DNA of 64,000 nt. It comes from Lentibacillus cibarius. Its GTDB lineage: Bacteria; Bacillota; Bacilli; Bacillales; Amphibacillaceae. A model generated the notes under the pieces. The model ran no database searches, was not told the DNA's origin, and worked only from the letters and a program-made list of their open reading frames with translations. This document shows positions 50,310 through 58,175 of the stretch, in pieces; position 1 is the first letter of the stretch; each line of letters begins with the position of its first letter. The position numbers were made by a program, and so were the translations under genes. Location of the stretch: assembly GCF_005887555.1 (NCBI RefSeq), contig NZ_VCIA01000001.1:2480001-2544000 (forward strand), in the 5' to 3' direction.

Positions 50310-51314
50310 ATGAGATTGAAAAAGTATTTGACAACAAGATGGGCAGTAATCGGCATCGCTATATTCTGTTCAATCCTATGGGGAAGTGCCTTTCCGGTAC
50401 TGAAAATTAGTTACGATGAATTGCAAATGGCGGCAGACGATGTAATTGCCAAAGTAGTTTTTGCTGGGATGCGCTTTTTATTGGCGGGGCTCATGCTACT
50501 AATTGGCATGGTTTTCATCAGGCCAAAAGCGTTAAAAGTTACCCGGAGACAAGTGCTAGTCTTAGTAATTTTCGGTGTTATCCAGACGTCACTGCAATAT
50601 TTTTTCTTCTATAATGGATTGGGTAATACGTCCGGAATGCAAGGGGCTATCCTTGTTTCCAGTGGTACATTTTTCACCGTGATGCTGGCGCACTTTTTCT
50701 ATCGGGATGACCGTCTGAACTGGCAAAAAACGATTGGGCTTGCCGCGGGTTTCACAGGAATTGTTGCAGCGAATTGGGGAGAGGAATTCCAATTTAGTTT
50801 TCAATTGACGGGTGAAGGGTTTATGATCCTAGCCGCTTTGACCGGAGCAATCGGCACCATTATGGCTAAGGAACTCGCTGTCGGGATTCATCCGTTTGCC
50901 TTGACCGGGTGGCAGCTGACAATCGGATCTAGTCTTATGCTAGCTTTTGGACTACCACAGCTGGAAGCTAAAGCCATTGTGTTTACGCCGTTCGGTTGGG
51001 GATTGCTGCTGTATGCCGCTATGTTGTCAGCAGTTGCATTTGCCTTGTGGTACTCGCTGTTGAAATACAACAAGGCGGGTGAAATCAGTATTTACAAATT
51101 CGTAACCCCCGTCTCTGGCACCATCCTTTCAGCCATCTTCATTCCCGGTGAGAACCTAACAATCATGATACTAGGAGCACTCGGTCTTGTGGCGGTTGGC
51201 ATACTAGCTGTCAATTATCATCGTGAAAGGCCTGTGCAGCAAATCAAAACCAGCAATTCGATTAAAAAGGCAAAAAACAGCAATATGTGTAAAATAATTC
51301 TCGGGGCCACCTGA
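50310..51314 (+). CDS. EamA/DMT family transporter
   Basis: A drug/metabolite exporter of 334 residues, about ten membrane segments and two EamA repeats (FCSILWGSAFPVLKISYDEL; LTGAIGTIMAKELAVG). AGGAGTTGA precedes the ATG; TTG at 50316 is an alternative with better spacing. The last 20 residues (IKKAKNSNMCKIILGAT) are unlike the family and end just before the insertion sequence, so the tail may have been changed by the insertion. Substrate unknown. Confidence 0.85.
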   Translation: MRLKKYLTTRWAVIGIAIFCSILWGSAFPVLKISYDELQMAADDVIAKVVFAGMRFLLAGLMLLIGMVFIRPKALKVTRRQVLVLVIFGVIQTSLQYFFFYNGLGNTSGMQGAILVSSGTFFTVMLAHFFYRDDRLNWQKTIGLAAGFTGIVAANWGEEFQFSFQLTGEGFMILAALTGAIGTIMAKELAVGIHPFALTGWQLTIGSSLMLAFGLPQLEAKAIVFTPFGWGLLLYAAMLSAVAFALWYSLLKYNKAGEISIYKFVTPVSGTILSAIFIPGENLTIMILGALGLVAVGILAVNYHRERPVQQIKTSNSIKKAKNSNMCKIILGAT

Positions 51315-51340
51315 GGCAATTTTCTAGTCAAAAAAGAGAA

Positions 51341-52916
51341 GGCACTCTATCATAAATGTATGCTTTGACGGGCAAATACATTTCGAAAGAGGCCTTCTCA
51401 TGGAAACTATTATATCAAGATTATACGCATTAATAAAGGAAACAAACAACTTAGTTGATTTGGAAGAAAGCATTCGACTCTATATGTATGAGGTGTTTGC
51501 TTCCCAGATGGGGGAAGTGTTCACACAGATTAATAAGGTGATTAAAGCTGAGAAACAGAAGTTGGGCTGGACTGTCGAGCGTGAAGATTGGAAAACGGTT
51601 CAATTCACGTTTGGGGCAGTTCGTTTTCGGCATACATTAATGCATGACCTGAAAGGTGATTCTCACTATCCCTTTGATGAGTGGGCTGGTCTTCGGAAAA
51701 GTCAACGATACAGTCCCCTGACGGAGGTAAAAGTGGCTGAATTGGCTAGTGAGAGCACGTATCGTGCATCAGTCCAAACTTTGAAGGAATGGACCCCCGT
51801 AACGATGAGTCATCAAACAGTCGGGAGTATCGTGAAGCGTGTTGGAGATGCGCAGTCCCAGGCTGATGTGGAACTGGCGGCTGAACTGGAGGAAGCAGCG
51901 TCCCTTCCGGAGGGAAAAGAAGTTGACTATTTATATACAGAGGCAGATGGCGTTTTTGTCCGTTCTACAAAGAAAAAGAAAAGCCATGAGGTCCGGCATG
52001 CGATTATGCATGAAGGCTGGGTCAAAAATGGCAAACGGGTCTCACTCAGCAATCAACACGTAATCATGACAACGAAGCCGACTGATGACTTTTGGAAAGA
52101 GGTGCAGTCATATGCGGCCCATGGTTATTCGCTGGAGAATACGCAGGTTGTGACAAATAGTGATGGCGGGCAGGGCTACACAGCTGAACGGTTCCAGGAA
52201 GCCTTTTCCCAGTCCCGTTATCCCGTGTTGAATCAACTTGACGCTTACCATGTAGCTCAGGCGTTAAATCGGGCATTAGGCGGTGAAAAGAGTGAATTTA
52301 AGGACGGGATAAGAAAAGCGTTAAAACAACACGATTGGCAACAGTTCATACTTTGGCTGGATACATACGAAAGTACCCTGGAAAACGCAAAACAGGTAGA
52401 AAAGGTAAACGGTTTTCGAACTTACATTCAGCACAATTGGGATCGTATTTTTGACTGGCGTGAGAAAGTGGAAGACCCGCCAGAAGACGCACGAGGCTTA
52501 GGGGCTATGGAATCCAATCAGCGTCGCGTTTCTTTCCGGATGAAAAGACGGGGGATGCATTGGAGCGTAGAAGGCAGTGAAGCTATGGTGAAAGTAAAAC
52601 AGGGTATCCTCAATAACACGTTGCGGGATGTTTATCTCACATCCCAAAAACGAAGCGCACGCAAGCAGCGAGACGTTGAAAAGACCGTTCGCATGACGGA
52701 GTATTTGAATCAGCCAACACGCCCATCGATTGGCGCAAAAGAAGGTTCCATCAGTTTATATACAGCCCATTCATCAGCGATAGGAAACTTGATGAAGAGT
52801 TTTAGGTAATACCCTGCATGTTTTTGTCAGGTTCCGGGTTTTGGAACGTGACGAAAACATGCAGGCCACCAAGCGACAGCGCGGTAGCCGGAAAACGTGT
52901 ACAAAAATAGAGTGCC
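51341..52916 (+). mobile_element. ISLre2-family insertion sequence
   Basis: One transposase gene lies between inverted GGCACTCTAT (51341-51350) and ATAGAGTGCC (52907-52916). These ten bases are the only terminal match I can see, so the true ends may lie a little further out. I could not find a convincing target duplication. It inserted between the EamA gene and a hypothetical gene. Confidence 0.7.
51400..52809 (+). CDS. ISLre2-type transposase (UPF0236)
   Basis: A 469-residue protein of the UPF0236/ISLre2 transposase family, seemingly intact. Features: the N-terminal helical part (LYALIKETNNLVDLEESI), the FTFGAVRFRHTLM segment, DYLYTEADGVFV, VVTNSDGGQGYT with possible acidic catalytic residues, LDAYHVAQALNRA, and the C-terminal SNQRRVSFRMKRRGMHWS. 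The start follows AAAGAGGCCTTCTC. The assignment rests on overall resemblance. Confidence 0.88.
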   Translation: METIISRLYALIKETNNLVDLEESIRLYMYEVFASQMGEVFTQINKVIKAEKQKLGWTVEREDWKTVQFTFGAVRFRHTLMHDLKGDSHYPFDEWAGLRKSQRYSPLTEVKVAELASESTYRASVQTLKEWTPVTMSHQTVGSIVKRVGDAQSQADVELAAELEEAASLPEGKEVDYLYTEADGVFVRSTKKKKSHEVRHAIMHEGWVKNGKRVSLSNQHVIMTTKPTDDFWKEVQSYAAHGYSLENTQVVTNSDGGQGYTAERFQEAFSQSRYPVLNQLDAYHVAQALNRALGGEKSEFKDGIRKALKQHDWQQFILWLDTYESTLENAKQVEKVNGFRTYIQHNWDRIFDWREKVEDPPEDARGLGAMESNQRRVSFRMKRRGMHWSVEGSEAMVKVKQGILNNTLRDVYLTSQKRSARKQRDVEKTVRMTEYLNQPTRPSIGAKEGSISLYTAHSSAIGNLMKSFR

Positions 52917-53065
52917 AAATATATTGGTGTGACAACCACATCGAGAAAAGATTGACACATACAAAACAGCAGGTGAATTTGAGTTTTCACTGAATTTATG
53001 TTTAATTTATATGGTATGATGGAAAATAAAAGCGATATAATGTATTAATAGAAGGAGGTATTATC
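52810..53065. other. IS right end and leader of the hypothetical gene
   Basis: 52810-52916 is the non-coding right end of the IS, with a long imperfect inverted repeat (CCTGCATGTTTTTGTC / GACGAAAACATGCAGG, 52812-52864). 52917-53065 is AT-rich and carries TATGAT (about 53024), a likely -10 for the next gene. Confidence 0.55.
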
Positions 53066-53737
53066 ATGAAATTATTTCAGGTTAGGAAAGGGCAATTCGT
53101 TTACTATAAAAATGAACTCCATAAGGTCTATTCCGTAAAGCCAATGTTCAAGCAATCTGTCCACTTATATCGCCTTAAAGACATGCAACAAGACATAACA
53201 AGTGCGCATAACATTGAGCCGTGCAGACCTAAACATAACGATACATTTATTTTTTATGGCAAACGGTACACAATTGATAAAAATAAGAAGCCTGAACCCG
53301 GTGATTACATTTTGATTATAAAACCGGCCCCCGATTTTCTTGACCACTATTCTCTGAATGAAATTGAGAAAGTGGATAGTGTAGAAGACGGAAATGTTGT
53401 AACAACGAGAGACAATGGTGTCAAACATAGTGAGTATGTTGTCATGGTCCCTGGTAAAACCGAGGGAAGTGAAGATATAGCATACTATGATAAAGCACTT
53501 GTTTCCGAGGCACAGCTGCAGGAAGACGAATCAAATGCATTGACTGACGACAATGTGAACTTTGATCGTCCAGTTGTTGGCGATATTTACCTCGACGTTC
53601 AAAATCAGACCAAGGCAATGATTGTTGCTATGACGGATGATGAAGTCTATTTCGGACATAATGTTAAGGTACATGTGAAAGACTTGATGAATGAAAACAA
53701 TTACAAACTGCTTTATCGCTTTGAAGAGGGCTTTTAA
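53066..53737 (+). CDS. 223-aa hypothetical protein
   Basis: Not recognised. AGAAGGAGGTATTATC before the ATG is a near-perfect ribosome binding site, so the gene is real. The product is soluble, beta-rich and slightly acidic. It opens KLFQVRKGQFVYYKNELHKVY, holds three or more similar short stretches of 'YKNELHKVY / FYGKRYTID / QNQTKAMIVAM' type that may be small SH3-like barrels, and has an acidic linker (EAQLQEDESNALTDD). No signal peptide or membrane segment. It stands alone, with a terminator after it. Confidence 0.8.
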   Translation: MKLFQVRKGQFVYYKNELHKVYSVKPMFKQSVHLYRLKDMQQDITSAHNIEPCRPKHNDTFIFYGKRYTIDKNKKPEPGDYILIIKPAPDFLDHYSLNEIEKVDSVEDGNVVTTRDNGVKHSEYVVMVPGKTEGSEDIAYYDKALVSEAQLQEDESNALTDDNVNFDRPVVGDIYLDVQNQTKAMIVAMTDDEVYFGHNVKVHVKDLMNENNYKLLYRFEEGF

Positions 53738-53780
53738 TAACAGTGGTTAACGGATAAGTTTTATCATCGGACAAATAACA

Positions 53781-53814
53781 AAGAGCACCGGTTTATTTAC
53801 CCGGCGCTCTTTTT
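53781..53814. terminator. Bidirectional terminator
   Basis: AAGAGCACCGG and CCGGCGCTCTT (one A-C mismatch) with a nine-base loop; T-run on the plus strand and a complementary A-run region on the other side. It lies between the converging hypothetical and cdr genes and covers the cdr stop. Confidence 0.85.
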
Positions 53815-55148
53815 AGCATGCTGGCGGCTTTATAGCCAATAATATTAATTGGATCTTTTGGAGAGGAGTAGGGTGGTGCGTATGCAAGTTCCAAATCCGG
53901 CAGATCGTGGACGGTCAATTTACCTTTCATTGCTGTCGTTAATACAGCCAGTCGCTTATCTGCACCATCTTTTCCAACTACTTGTGCTCCGTATATGGTT
54001 CCATCTGCTTGGTCGAATAGAATCTTTATCGAAACTTTTTCCGCCCCGGGATAATAACCCGCATGGGAACGAGCTTTGTGTGTTACTTCTTGATAGTTAA
54101 TCCCCAATTTATCCAGTGCTGCTTTATTCAGGCCAGTAGCCCCGACAGTCAGATCAAACACTTTAAAAATGGCTGACCCTTGTGTTCCGTTATAGGCGGC
54201 GTCAGCCCCATGCAAATGGCTGGCGATGATGTATGCTTGACGGTGTGCCGGCCATGCCAGTGCGATATGCCGTGGTGTCCGGACAAGGCGATCATTGGTC
54301 TCGACGGCATCACCTAAAGCGTATATGTCAGGGTCGTTCGTCTGCATAAAGTGATTCACTTTAATGGCGCCTGTTTCCCCGATTTCCAGTGAACTGCTGG
54401 TGGCAAGCGCTGTATTAGGCTTAATCCCCGCTGCCATTAAGGTCATATCAGCCCTTACTGTTTTCCCACTTGACAGGTGCAGGACAGATCCGTTTTCTGA
54501 AAAGAAATTAAGCTCTTCATTAAGCATAATCTGAACCCCTTGTTCTTGCATATGCTGCTCAATCGTATCCGCCATGTCACTGTCAACGATTTTAGAGACT
54601 TGTTTGGACCGATCAATAACAGTGCAATCAATGCCAATCTGTTTAAGGTTTTCCACCATCTCCATCCCAATAAATCCGGCACCGATAATGGCACAGGATT
54701 GTGGTTTATGACGCTCTATATAATCTTGTATCCGGTCCATGTCCGGAATGGTATGCAATGTGAATGTCCGGTCTTTGTTCATTCCTTCAAATGGGGGCAT
54801 AACCGCCGAAGCTCCTGGGGAAAGAATGAGTTTATCGTACGGTTCATGACGTGTTTCGGATTTATGTTCACAGATAACCTGCTTATTTTGACGGTCAATC
54901 GATGTGACCGTTGTATTGGTTTGAACACGCACATTGTATTTTTGGGAAAACTTTTCCGTATCAACAAGCAAATGCTTCCGCTTGTTGACGGTACCTCCAA
55001 TGTAATAAGGCATTCCGCAGTTAGAAAACGCGATATGCTCGCCTTTATCGATGAGTAGGATATCGGCGTTCTTATCCTGGCGCCTCAACTGTGCCGCAAC
55101 GGTAGCGCCACCACCGACTCCACCGACAATAACAATTTTTCTATTCAT
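53793..55148 (-). CDS. cdr: CoA-disulfide reductase
   Basis: FAD/NADPH pyridine-nucleotide disulfide reductase that keeps coenzyme A reduced, the main low-molecular-weight thiol role in some Bacillales. It has 451 residues. The FAD motif VGGVGGGATVAAQLRR is N-terminal; the single active Cys lies near residue 44 in SNCGMPYYIGG, as in CoADR and NADH peroxidase relatives; NADPH motif IIGAGFIGMEMVENL; second FAD motif YALGDAVE. GAAGGAGGTAGATTTTC precedes the ATG. It lies downstream of the NSS transporter on the same strand, 135 bases away. Confidence 0.9.
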   Translation of the reverse strand: MNRKIVIVGGVGGGATVAAQLRRQDKNADILLIDKGEHIAFSNCGMPYYIGGTVNKRKHLLVDTEKFSQKYNVRVQTNTTVTSIDRQNKQVICEHKSETRHEPYDKLILSPGASAVMPPFEGMNKDRTFTLHTIPDMDRIQDYIERHKPQSCAIIGAGFIGMEMVENLKQIGIDCTVIDRSKQVSKIVDSDMADTIEQHMQEQGVQIMLNEELNFFSENGSVLHLSSGKTVRADMTLMAAGIKPNTALATSSSLEIGETGAIKVNHFMQTNDPDIYALGDAVETNDRLVRTPRHIALAWPAHRQAYIIASHLHGADAAYNGTQGSAIFKVFDLTVGATGLNKAALDKLGINYQEVTHKARSHAGYYPGAEKVSIKILFDQADGTIYGAQVVGKDGADKRLAVLTTAMKGKLTVHDLPDLELAYAPPYSSPKDPINIIGYKAASMLKRAPGK

Positions 55149-55227
55149 GAAAATCTACCTCCTTCACTTATTATTATTTCCCTCTTCACTACTTTTCTAC
55201 CCAATCAGAAAGTATAAAAAACGGGAG

Positions 55228-55262
55228 AAGCCGCGCGTCCTGCCCGGGTTGAAAGTCGCGCA
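55228..55262. repeat. GTCGCGC-type repeat pair B2
   Basis: GCCGCGC at 55230 and GTCGCGC at 55255 (25 bp apart) in GAGAAGCC/GAAAGTC context, like the array after ribBA. Here the gene before it (NSS transporter) is on the minus strand, so the orientation is opposite. Confidence 0.5.
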
Positions 55263-55283
55263 AACTGTCCCAATCTTAATCGG

Positions 55284-56618
55284 TTAAATGAATCCCAATG
55301 AATACAAAAATACAATAAGAATGGTGACAGGGGTGAGCCAGCGCATGATTTGAAACCAGATCTGGAAGTTGCTGGCACTCAGATTGCTTCCGCTTAGGAA
55401 TTCTTTTTTCATCAGGTTGCGGTTCATTCGCAGTCCGATAAACAGGGCTATCAAAAAACATCCCCCCGGCAGCATAATGTTACTGACTAAAAAATCGCTG
55501 GCATCAAAAACGGTGAGCCCAAAAATGGTAAAGTCAGATAACACATTGGCGGACAAGGCAGCAGGGATACCGGCAATAAAGACAATAAGCCCCGTCAGCC
55601 AAGCGACTTTGGTCCGGGAACGATTTGTTCCGGCGGTCATGGCTGCCGTAATGATTTCCAGCATACTGAAAACCGATGTGAAAATCGCGAACAAAAATAA
55701 AAGCAGGAATAAACTGAGAAATACTTCACCCATCGGCATTTGCGCAAATGCTGCCGGGAGTACCATGAATAGTAGTCCGGGTCCTTTAGCCGGTTCGAAT
55801 CCAAATGAAAAGACGACAGGGAAAATGGCTAGGCCGGCGAGCAGCGACACAAATATGTTCATAATAGATACAGATGCTGCAGAAAATGGCAGGCTCACAT
55901 TCTTTTCCAAATAGGAGCTATACGTCACCATAACGGAGAAACCGACTGCCAGCGCAAAGAATGATTGTCCAAGCGCATATAAAACTCCCTCGGCGGTTAT
56001 TTGCGAGAAATCAGGTTGCAGGAAAAATGCTAGTCCTTCAGCTGCACCTTCAAATGTAACGGACCGAATGACAAGAATAATAAAAAAGATGAATAATAAT
56101 GGCATCATGACTTTGCTTGCCCTTTCAATACCATCTTTGATGCCGAACGATATGATGACAACACTGATGGCTAAAAACACCCCAAGTCCGGACAATGCTA
56201 TCAGTGGACTACCCGTGATTATTCCGAATAATTTCTCATAGTCTGTATCCGGGTGAATAATGGATCCTGTGACGGACATAACGGTATAAATAAGCACCCA
56301 ACCGCCGACAACACTATAAAATGACAAAAGAATGAAGGCACCAATGGCTCCCCAGCGACCAATAATCGACCAGTTACTTCCAGGAGCTAGTTTTTTATAC
56401 GCACTGATTGCCTCCTGTTGCGCACCTCTTCCAATGACGAATTCCGCAATTAAAAGAGGAAGCCCGATAATTAATGTGAAGGCGATAAATAGTAGGAAAA
56501 AGGCACCCCCGCCATTCATTCCGGTCATGTAAGGGAATTTCCAGATTGCTCCAAGGCCGATGGCTGCACCGGCTGATGATAAAATGAATCCAATTTTCGT
56601 TGACCATTGCTCACGCAT
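55284..56618 (-). CDS. NSS family sodium-dependent transporter
   Basis: Neurotransmitter:sodium symporter (LeuT-like) of 444 residues and about 11 membrane segments. The N-terminal WSTKIGFILSSAGAAIGLGA (Na+ and substrate site of helix 1) and KFPYMTGMNGGGAFF are the family hallmarks. Bacterial members import amino acids. It is divergent from the probable lysine degradation operon, so uptake of a related amino acid is a reasonable guess. AAAGGG lies ten bases before the ATG. Confidence 0.92.
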   Translation of the reverse strand: MREQWSTKIGFILSSAGAAIGLGAIWKFPYMTGMNGGGAFFLLFIAFTLIIGLPLLIAEFVIGRGAQQEAISAYKKLAPGSNWSIIGRWGAIGAFILLSFYSVVGGWVLIYTVMSVTGSIIHPDTDYEKLFGIITGSPLIALSGLGVFLAISVVIISFGIKDGIERASKVMMPLLFIFFIILVIRSVTFEGAAEGLAFFLQPDFSQITAEGVLYALGQSFFALAVGFSVMVTYSSYLEKNVSLPFSAASVSIMNIFVSLLAGLAIFPVVFSFGFEPAKGPGLLFMVLPAAFAQMPMGEVFLSLFLLLFLFAIFTSVFSMLEIITAAMTAGTNRSRTKVAWLTGLIVFIAGIPAALSANVLSDFTIFGLTVFDASDFLVSNIMLPGGCFLIALFIGLRMNRNLMKKEFLSGSNLSASNFQIWFQIMRWLTPVTILIVFLYSLGFI

Positions 56619-56820
56619 AATAATTAAACCCTTTCTATAAAGTAAAACTCAATTAACAGGGGGTTCAATGCACAAGTGTGCCGAACTTAAGCTGCTTCTA
56701 CAACATCCGCCGCTGATTGTTAGCTGAACAGAATCGGATATTTATTTGGCAGTTTATTACCAGCTCTCCCTCTTCATTTCCCTGTGGGCCGGTTACACGT
56801 AAAATTAAAACATATGCCAT

Positions 56821-56850
56821 ATTATAAACTATTTCGGCTACTTTCTACAA
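56821..56850 (-). promoter_or_regulatory. Promoter of the NSS transporter gene
   Basis: On the minus strand TTGTAG (complement at 56845-56850), 18-base spacer, TATAAT (complement at 56821-56826). It implies a leader of about 195 bases before the ATG, in which I recognise no riboswitch class. Confidence 0.55.
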
Positions 56851-56912
56851 TTTTATAAGCGAATCCAATAAAACCCACTCGTTATTTGTTGTAGTTTGTA
56901 AATTATAAATAA

Positions 56913-56941
56913 TTGAAATTTTTACATCATTGATTTATACT
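56913..56941 (+). promoter_or_regulatory. Promoter of the lysine degradation operon
   Basis: TTGAAA (56913-56918), 17-base spacer, TATACT (56936-56941), 52 bases before the first start codon. Confidence 0.7.
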
Positions 56942-56954
56942 CGTTTTAGAAAGA

Positions 56955-56969
56955 TGAAATGGCATTTCA
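56955..56969 (+). promoter_or_regulatory. Candidate IclR operator
   Basis: TGAAATGGCATTTCA is a perfect 7-1-7 palindrome placed about seven bases after the expected transcription start; a further half-site TGAAAT follows at 56974. It resembles the TGGAAATNATTTCCA type of IclR-family operators. The operon itself encodes an IclR-family regulator. Confidence 0.6.
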
Positions 56970-56993
56970 AATAATGAAATAGGGGGATGCTGT

Positions 56994-58175
56994 GTGCCTT
57001 TTGTTTCCGATAAGGTGAAAAATTTGCCGCCATATTTATTCGCTTCGTTTCAGCGGAAAAAGAAAGAGCTAGAGGCCAACGGGATGGATGTCATCGATTT
57101 AGGAATTGGTGCACCTGATTTGCCGGCGCCTTCTTTTGTCGTTGATCGGCTGGCCGAAGAAGCGAAACATACCACCAACCATCGTTATTCCACCTATAGT
57201 GGATGTGCGGAATTTCGGGAAGCGGTCGCGGAATTTTATAAAAGTGCGTATGATGTTGATTTGGATCCGGATACCGAAGTACTTGCGCTCATTGGGTCTA
57301 AGGAAGGTATCGCGAATCTGATGCATGCGGTTATCAATCCAGGTGATACGGTTCTCGTTCCAGATCCGGGGTATCCGGCCTATCGGACTGCCGTGCAATT
57401 GGCTGGCGGGGTAAATGCTACACTGCCGCTTGATGATACAAATGGGTATGTCCCGATGTATGAACAGGTTGATAAGGGCGTGATAAATCGGGCGAAAATG
57501 ATGCTTTTAAATTATCCGGGGAACCCGACGGCTGCTACCGCAGAATTTGACACATTTTTGGAAGCGATTACAAGAGCTGCGGAACATGATATGCTGCTTG
57601 TTCATGATGCGGCTTATGACATGATTACGTTCAACGGTTATAAGGCGCCGAGTGTATTGCAGGTGCCAAATGCCAAAGAGCGAGCTATCGAATTAGGTTC
57701 ACTGTCGAAAAGTTTCAATATGACTGGGTGGCGGATTGGTTATGCTGTCGGCAATGCAGAAGTTATCGAGGCACTGGCAACACTTAAGAGTAATATTGAT
57801 ACGAGTCAGTTTCTCCCGATTCAGAAAGCGGCAGCGGCTGCTCTTAGAAGTGACTTCTCAGCAGTAGAAGAACACAGCCGCGTATATCAAGCACGCATGG
57901 AAAAGTTGTATTCGGGTTTTCACGATTTAGGCATCTATGCTGACAAACCAAACGGCACCATCTTTCTCTGGGCACAAGTTCCTGATGGCTATTCTTCCAT
58001 GGAATTTGCCAATAAATTGCTGTATGAGGCAGGGGTAATTGTGACTCCGGGGCATGCATTCGGTTCGCGTGGTGAAGGGTACTTCCGAGTAGCGCTTACC
58101 GTTGATGAAAAACGACTTGATGAAGCGATTACTCGCATGAAAAAGTTGGATATAAAGGAGGGGACCCGCCCGTGA
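56994..58175 (+). CDS. PLP-dependent aminotransferase, class I/II
   Basis: Fold-type I aminotransferase of 393 residues, GTG start after AGGGGGATGCT. Features: LGIGAPDLPAPSFVVD near residue 37, VPDPGYPAYRTAVQLAGG, LNYPGNPTAATA, VHDAAYDMITFNG (Asp and Tyr contacting PLP), and the PLP Lys in LGSLSKSFNMTGWRIGYAVG (about residue 240). The subgroup resembles LL-diaminopimelate and aspartate aminotransferases. As first gene of an operon with lysine dehydrogenase, it may act on 2-aminoadipate (inference). It overlaps the next gene by four bases (GTGA). Confidence 0.88.
   Translation: MPFVSDKVKNLPPYLFASFQRKKKELEANGMDVIDLGIGAPDLPAPSFVVDRLAEEAKHTTNHRYSTYSGCAEFREAVAEFYKSAYDVDLDPDTEVLALIGSKEGIANLMHAVINPGDTVLVPDPGYPAYRTAVQLAGGVNATLPLDDTNGYVPMYEQVDKGVINRAKMMLLNYPGNPTAATAEFDTFLEAITRAAEHDMLLVHDAAYDMITFNGYKAPSVLQVPNAKERAIELGSLSKSFNMTGWRIGYAVGNAEVIEALATLKSNIDTSQFLPIQKAAAAALRSDFSAVEEHSRVYQARMEKLYSGFHDLGIYADKPNGTIFLWAQVPDGYSSMEFANKLLYEAGVIVTPGHAFGSRGEGYFRVALTVDEKRLDEAITRMKKLDIKEGTRP

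Noticed and set aside
50232-50312. 27-codon frame between yfmR and the EamA gene
   Set aside because: No ribosome binding site. It ends at the EamA start by chance overlap.
51341-52916. Composite transposon carrying neighbouring genes
   Set aside because: Only one transposase copy and one pair of short terminal repeats are visible.
56619-56815. Lysine or glycine riboswitch in the NSS leader
   Set aside because: I could not find the conserved core segments of either class.
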